Source: Deltaproteobacteria bacterium
GTDB taxonomy: Bacteria; Desulfobacterota; Desulfarculia; Desulfarculales; Desulfarculaceae
NCBI GenBank assembly: GCA_021815655.1
Contig: JAKAGJ010000073.1
Coordinates: forward strand, 1 to 7,964
Length of the DNA: 7,964 nucleotides
Reading direction: 5' to 3'
The position numbers and the translations under genes are program-made. The notes beneath the pieces were generated by a model. It did not search any database, was not told the DNA's origin, and was given only the letters and a program-made list of their open reading frames with translations. Positions within the stretch are counted from its first letter, which is position 1; each line of letters starts with the position of its first letter. This document shows, in pieces, positions 5,301-7,964 of the stretch.

Positions 5301-5412
5301 CCTGGTGCAATCGCCACGGTTTGGGTCATAATGATGCCGGTGCGCCCCGGAGGGCCGGCGGCGCGCGGGAGAGCCGAGGTTATTTTCGAGCCGGGCGCAC
5401 GCGCCGGGCCGC

Positions 5413-5418
5413 GAGGTG
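5413..5418 (+). promoter_or_regulatory. Ribosome binding site of the acyltransferase gene
   Basis: GAGGTG lies 6 nt before the ATG at 5425. It overlaps the alternative GTG at 5416, and so favours the ATG. Confidence 0.7.
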
Positions 5419-5424
5419 AGCCGC

Positions 5425-6546
5425 ATGCAAGAGGGCCGCGTCACGCTGGGTCAGCGCCTGGACAGCTTTTTCCTGCACCACAACCAGGGGCGCTTCACGG
5501 CCATGGACGGGCTGCGGGGCTGGGCCTTGTTCATGATCTTCAACGTGCACTTCTTCGGCTTCTACGAGTCGCGGCACTATTTCCTGACCCCGGGCAGCCT
5601 GGCCCACCGTTTCCTGAGCATGGTCAACGCCGGCCACCCGGGAGTGGACCTGTTCTTCGTGCTCAGCGGCTTTTTGATCTACACCACCATCCAACGCAAG
5701 CATTACACCTTCTGGCGCTTTCTGGGTGCCCGCTATTGGCGGCTGTTTCCGGCCCTGTGGGTGGTGAACCTCCCCCTGGTGGCGCTGCTGGCCAAGGACC
5801 TGCCCACCGCCATCGACAACCTGCTGCTCTTGGGGATATTTCCGGGCACGGAGCTGTTCAACACCGTGGAGTGGGCGCTCACCCTGCAACTCTATTTCTA
5901 CATCCTGGCGGGGATTTGGCTGGTGGTGCTGGCCCGCTACAGATTTTGCCGGGGCTGGGGCTTCTACGCCCTGCTGGCGGCGGCCATCTACGCCCAGCAC
6001 GCCACGGGGATTTTCGGCCCCAGCGCGGTGCCACGCTTCATGTCCCTGATCTGGGGGGCCGGCCTGGCCAAGCTCTACGCCACGCCGGCGCTGTGGGAGC
6101 GCATCAAGCCGCGCCTGGCCTGGGCCTGGCTGCCGGCCCTGCCGCTGTTCTACGCCGCCCGCTGGTACTGGACCTACCAGGCCGGGGCCATCATCCACAC
6201 TCCCTGGAAGTGGGCGGCCTACTTCTCGGTGATGGACTTGTGCTTCCTGCTGATAATCGCCTCGCTGCTCACGGGGGCCAGCCGCCTGCAGGGCTGGTTC
6301 AACTGGCGGCCCATCCGCATCCTGGGCACCGTGAGCTACTCGGCCTTTCTGATCCACGGCGTGTGGGGCATCGCCCTGGCCGAGCTGGTGGTGCACCCCC
6401 TGGGCGAGGGCCTGGGGGTGCTGGCCCTGCACTACCTGTTGAGCTGGGGCATCACCCTGCTCACGGCCATGCTGCTCTTCCACTACCTGGAGAAACCCTA
6501 CTTCCGTGGCAGTGCCCAGGGGCGTCCTGTCCCCGCGCAAAACTAG
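5425..6546 (+). CDS. Acyltransferase-3 family membrane protein (OafA/YrhL type)
   Basis: A 373-residue polytopic inner-membrane protein with about ten hydrophobic segments. Members transfer acetyl or other acyl groups to cell-surface sugars such as O-antigen, exopolysaccharide or peptidoglycan. Family landmarks in order: DGLRGWA (28-34), a histidine in FNVHFF (H42), GVDLFFVLSGFLI (73-85), RYWRLFPALW (103-112), a WALTLQLYFY segment (150-159), SYSAFLIH (304-311) and EKPYF (356-360). In most relatives the 150-159 segment reads WSLxxExxFY; here the glutamate is Q155. There is no C-terminal SGNH or other extra domain. ATG 5425 is chosen because GAGGTG lies 6 nt upstream. No polysaccharide genes are adjacent, so the acceptor is unknown. 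Ends tail to tail with the receiver gene 66 bp away. Confidence 0.93.
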   Translation: MQEGRVTLGQRLDSFFLHHNQGRFTAMDGLRGWALFMIFNVHFFGFYESRHYFLTPGSLAHRFLSMVNAGHPGVDLFFVLSGFLIYTTIQRKHYTFWRFLGARYWRLFPALWVVNLPLVALLAKDLPTAIDNLLLLGIFPGTELFNTVEWALTLQLYFYILAGIWLVVLARYRFCRGWGFYALLAAAIYAQHATGIFGPSAVPRFMSLIWGAGLAKLYATPALWERIKPRLAWAWLPALPLFYAARWYWTYQAGAIIHTPWKWAAYFSVMDLCFLLIIASLLTGASRLQGWFNWRPIRILGTVSYSAFLIHGVWGIALAELVVHPLGEGLGVLALHYLLSWGITLLTAMLLFHYLEKPYFRGSAQGRPVPAQN

Positions 6547-6612
6547 CCCCCGGGCGGAGGGCCACCCCTAGCCAGCGCCAAGCAGTGTAAAGAAGGGGAA
6601 TCCGGGCGGGGC

Positions 6613-7041
6613 TCAGGCCTGGCCGCTGCGTTCCAGTATGCGGCGCACCTGGGTCAGCAGGGTGCGCAGGCCCACGGGCTTCTGCACCATGCCCGCCACG
6701 CGGCCTTGCAGGTCCTCTTCCAGGTCTTCCCAGGCATCGCCGCTGAGCAAGAGCACCGGCACCTGGCGCTGGAGGCCGTGCAGATGGCGCAGACACTCGC
6801 GGCCGTCCATCACCGGCATGTTCAGGTCCATCATCACCAGGTCCACGGGCAGGTTCTCGGCCTGGGCGCGGGCCAGGGTGTCCAGGGCCTGGCGGCCGTC
6901 GCCGGCCAGCACCACGCCGAAGCCGGCGCCTTCCAGGACGATCTGCAGCAAACCCATTAGCTGGGGGTCGTCTTCCACCACCAGCAGGGTGGGGCGCTCA
7001 CTGCCCGTGGCATCAGGGGCGATTTGGTATGGTTGCTCCAT
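6613..7041 (-). CDS. Stand-alone response-regulator receiver domain (CheY-like)
   Basis: A 142-residue single-domain response regulator with no output domain. Acidic pocket E23, D24, D25 (VVEDD); phosphoacceptor D72 in MMDLNMPVMDG; switch residue S100 (LLLSG); conserved K121 in VQKP. All residues for phosphorylation are present. The first 15 residues are a polar extension. Such proteins act in phosphorelays or bind partners such as flagellar switches or other kinases; no histidine kinase is in this window. ATG 7041 is chosen because GAGGG lies about 9 nt upstream; a TTG at 7065 would add eight unlikely residues. CorA lies upstream on the same strand, but a 347-bp structured gap argues against a simple shared operon. 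Confidence 0.94.
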   Translation of the reverse strand: MEQPYQIAPDATGSERPTLLVVEDDPQLMGLLQIVLEGAGFGVVLAGDGRQALDTLARAQAENLPVDLVMMDLNMPVMDGRECLRHLHGLQRQVPVLLLSGDAWEDLEEDLQGRVAGMVQKPVGLRTLLTQVRRILERSGQA

Positions 7042-7103
7042 GGCTGTTTCCCTCGCGGCCGGCAAACTCCGGCGGGGGCAGGCCTTGAGTTTGATGGCAT
7101 GGG

Positions 7104-7266
7104 CGGCGGCCGGGGTTACAGGCTGGAGAGGCCGCCGTCTTTGCGCCTTAGCAAAGCAACAAGCATGCCACGAAAGGCCTAATGGGCCAACACCAATGGG
7201 TGTAGCGGGTTACGCCTCCGGCACCGACAGGAGGCCCCGCCGCCGGGGACCGGCGGGAGGTCTTTT
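7104..7266 (+). ncRNA. Candidate structured RNA of unknown class
   Basis: Consecutive stems read in the plus direction: CGGCGGCC/GGCCGCCG (7104-7137, 8 bp, 18-nt loop), CTTTGC/GCAAAG (7139-7156, 6 bp), GGCC/GGCC (7176-7188), ACACC/GGTGT (7190-7203, 4-nt loop), GCCTCC/GGAGGC (7214-7235, 6 bp) and CCCGCCG/CGGCGGG (7236-7257, 7 bp), the last followed by AGGTCTTTT. The terminator polarity favours a plus-strand RNA, with no plus-strand gene downstream for it to control, so a trans-acting or antisense RNA is more likely than a riboswitch. No convincing promoter was found, and GC-rich DNA makes stems by chance. The class is not recognised. Confidence 0.35.
7236..7266 (+). terminator. Plus-strand intrinsic terminator with no upstream gene
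   Basis: A perfect 7-bp GC stem (7236-7242 with 7251-7257) with an 8-nt loop, followed after AGG by TCTTTT (7261-7266). It faces away from both neighbouring minus-strand genes, so it would end an unannotated plus-strand transcript. Confidence 0.45.
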
Positions 7267-7335
7267 GTACTGCCGAGTCAGACGCTAGTCTTACGTCGCG
7301 GCACTCATAGCTGACTACTTGCAAAACCATTGTCT

Positions 7336-7350
7336 GCCCCGGGCCGGGGC
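7336..7350 (-). terminator. Possible terminator after CorA
   Basis: GCCCCG and CGGGGC pair perfectly around a 3-nt loop on the minus strand, about 40 bp past the CorA stop. The nearest T run (four T, 7326-7323) begins nine bases later, which is far for a classical intrinsic terminator. A small GCTGA/TCAGC hairpin lies even closer to the stop (about 7371-7383). Confidence 0.3.
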
Positions 7351-7388
7351 GGGGATGGCCCGCCAGCAGGCTGATTTTCAGCAGCCCG

Positions 7389-7964
7389 CTAGAACCACTT
7401 GTGGCGGCGGAAGTAGATGAGCATGCCCAGGACGGTGACCAGCATCACCAAGAGCACCGCCGGATAGCCCCAGGGCCATTCCAGCTCGGGCATGTACTTG
7501 AAATTCATGCCGTAGAGGCCGGCCAGGAAGGTCAAGGGTATGAAGAGGGTGGCGATGATGGTCAGCACCTTCATCACCTCGTTCATGCGGTTGCTGACGC
7601 TGCTCAGGTAGAGGTCCAGCATGCCGGCCAGCATGTCGCGGTTGGTGTCGGCGGCGTCCATGATCTGGATGGTGTGGTCGTAGACGTCGCGCAGGTAGAC
7701 GCGGGTGGTGGGCCGCACCAGGCCGCCCTCCTGGCGCTCCAGGGCGCTGACCACCTCGCGCAGGGGCCAGGCCGCCTTGCGCAGCAAGAGGGCCCGGCGC
7801 TTGAGCTGATGCAACCGCCCCAGGACCTCGCGGCCGGGCCGGCCCAGGAGGTCCTCCTCCACCTCCTCCAACTGGTCGCCCAAGAACTCCAGCACCTCGA
7901 AGTAGCTGTCCACCACGGCGTCCAAGAGGCAATAGGCCAGGTAGTCCACACCCTGGCGCCGGAT
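7389..7964 (-). CDS. corA: CorA-type magnesium/cobalt channel, C-terminal part
   Basis: The last 191 residues of a CorA-family divalent cation channel; the open frame continues past the right edge, so the N-terminal part is missing (the family is usually 310-370 residues). The visible part begins in the helical cytoplasmic region and contains the long charged stalk helix with RDVYDHTIQ and a helix leading into the membrane. The first membrane helix ends with YGMNF, the diagnostic GMN selectivity motif; a short acidic loop (PELEWPW) follows, then a second membrane helix and the basic end FRRHKWF. It forms a pentameric inner-membrane channel that takes up Mg2+ and some Co2+ or Ni2+. Residues visible give no reason to think it inactive. 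GMN-lacking or ZntB-type efflux relatives are excluded by the intact motif. Confidence 0.95.
   Translation of the reverse strand: MRRQGVDYLAYCLLDAVVDSYFEVLEFLGDQLEEVEEDLLGRPGREVLGRLHQLKRRALLLRKAAWPLREVVSALERQEGGLVRPTTRVYLRDVYDHTIQIMDAADTNRDMLAGMLDLYLSSVSNRMNEVMKVLTIIATLFIPLTFLAGLYGMNFKYMPELEWPWGYPAVLLVMLVTVLGMLIYFRRHKWF

Larger units (their letters stand above)
5104..5424. other. Non-coding gap between the PHP and acyltransferase genes
   Basis: A 321-bp stretch with no convincing gene; open frames across it lack ribosome sites or protein-like composition. It contains a nested inverted-repeat structure at 5161-5205, a degraded 34-bp tandem repeat at 5233-5300, a CATAAT at 5327-5332 that could be a -10 without a good -35, and the acyltransferase ribosome site. 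I see no clear terminator for the PHP gene. Confidence 0.65.
7042..7388. other. Highly structured non-coding gap between CorA and receiver genes
   Basis: A 347-bp stretch without a credible gene. It contains at least six hairpins from 7104 to 7257 ending in a plus-strand T run, a further imperfect hairpin at 7271-7303 (TGCCG/CGGCA enclosing GACG/CGTC), and a GC-rich hairpin at 7336-7350 after CorA. I see no clear promoter for the receiver gene; its minus-strand leader would include the 7104-7137 hairpin. Confidence 0.65.

Noticed and set aside
5291..5306. Possible sigma54 element GGGCACG upstream of the acyltransferase
   Set aside because: The -12 GC doublet is GG at the required spacing and the -24 lacks its leading T, so the match is not adequate.
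5380..6540. A 386-codon minus-strand open frame antisense to the acyltransferase
   Set aside because: The composition is Q/H/G/P-rich with no recognisable fold; it mirrors the codon bias of the real plus-strand gene.
4878..6590. A 570-codon plus-strand open frame spanning the end of the PHP gene and the whole acyltransferase gene
   Set aside because: It is out of frame with two genes that have clear family motifs, its translation is proline/glycine/arginine-rich without domains, and long shadow frames are expected at this GC content.
6547..6612. Shared terminator between the convergent acyltransferase and receiver genes
   Set aside because: Only short C/G-rich pairings are visible, and no T run follows a stem on either strand at a suitable distance.
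7151..7216. Resemblance to a class I cyclic-di-GMP riboswitch (GCAAAGC, GCCTAA and GTAGCGGGTTAC in order)
   Set aside because: The conserved GGCAAACC segment and the first stem-loop of that class are missing, the spacing differs, and no plus-strand gene follows. A covariance-model scan would settle it.

Overview
This is a GC-rich chromosomal window with dense, ordinary bacterial genes and no mobile element, CRISPR array, tRNA or rRNA that I can see. Gene content suggests an anaerobic or microaerophilic deltaproteobacterium of the Desulfarculus type: a phenylacetate-CoA ligase, a rubrerythrin with rubredoxin domains, a MauE/DoxX redox membrane protein and a ZraP/Spy-like periplasmic protein. 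That placement is inference from gene content and composition, not from a marker gene.

Layout, left to right. Positions 1-832 (minus) hold the N-terminal two thirds of a phenylacetate-CoA ligase, cut by the window edge. A 398-bp divergent gap follows. Then comes a plus-strand set: a YkgJ-family cysteine-cluster protein (1231-1800), a membrane-anchored rhodanese-like protein lacking the catalytic cysteine (1841-2329), and a MauE/DoxX-like membrane protein overlapping it by 4 bp (2326-2835). A minus-strand ZraP/Spy-like gene (2948-3391) has a good intrinsic terminator and a sigma54-type promoter element. Next is a minus-strand rubrerythrin with a rubredoxin-like domain at each end (3650-4264). 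Divergent from it is a PHP-domain phosphoesterase (4450-5103), then a 321-bp non-coding gap and an acyltransferase-3 membrane protein (5425-6546). On the minus strand lie a stand-alone response-regulator receiver (6613-7041), a 347-bp highly structured gap, and the C-terminal half of a CorA magnesium channel running off the right edge (7389-7964).

The centre has an envelope, metal and redox flavour: a cysteine-cluster metal binder, a redox membrane pair, a zinc-responsive-type chaperone and a peroxide-reducing enzyme. Only the rhodanese/MauE pair is clearly translationally coupled; the rest look like independent units.

Most worth a second look: (i) a -24/-12 element in front of the ZraP-like gene, echoing the known sigma54 control of enterobacterial zraP; (ii) a run of six hairpins ending in a terminator at 7104-7266, a candidate structured RNA; (iii) the double-rubredoxin rubrerythrin, which lacks one canonical di-iron glutamate; (iv) two promoters placed so that YkgJ and PHP transcripts would be leaderless; (v) the cysteine-less rhodanese coupled to MauE.
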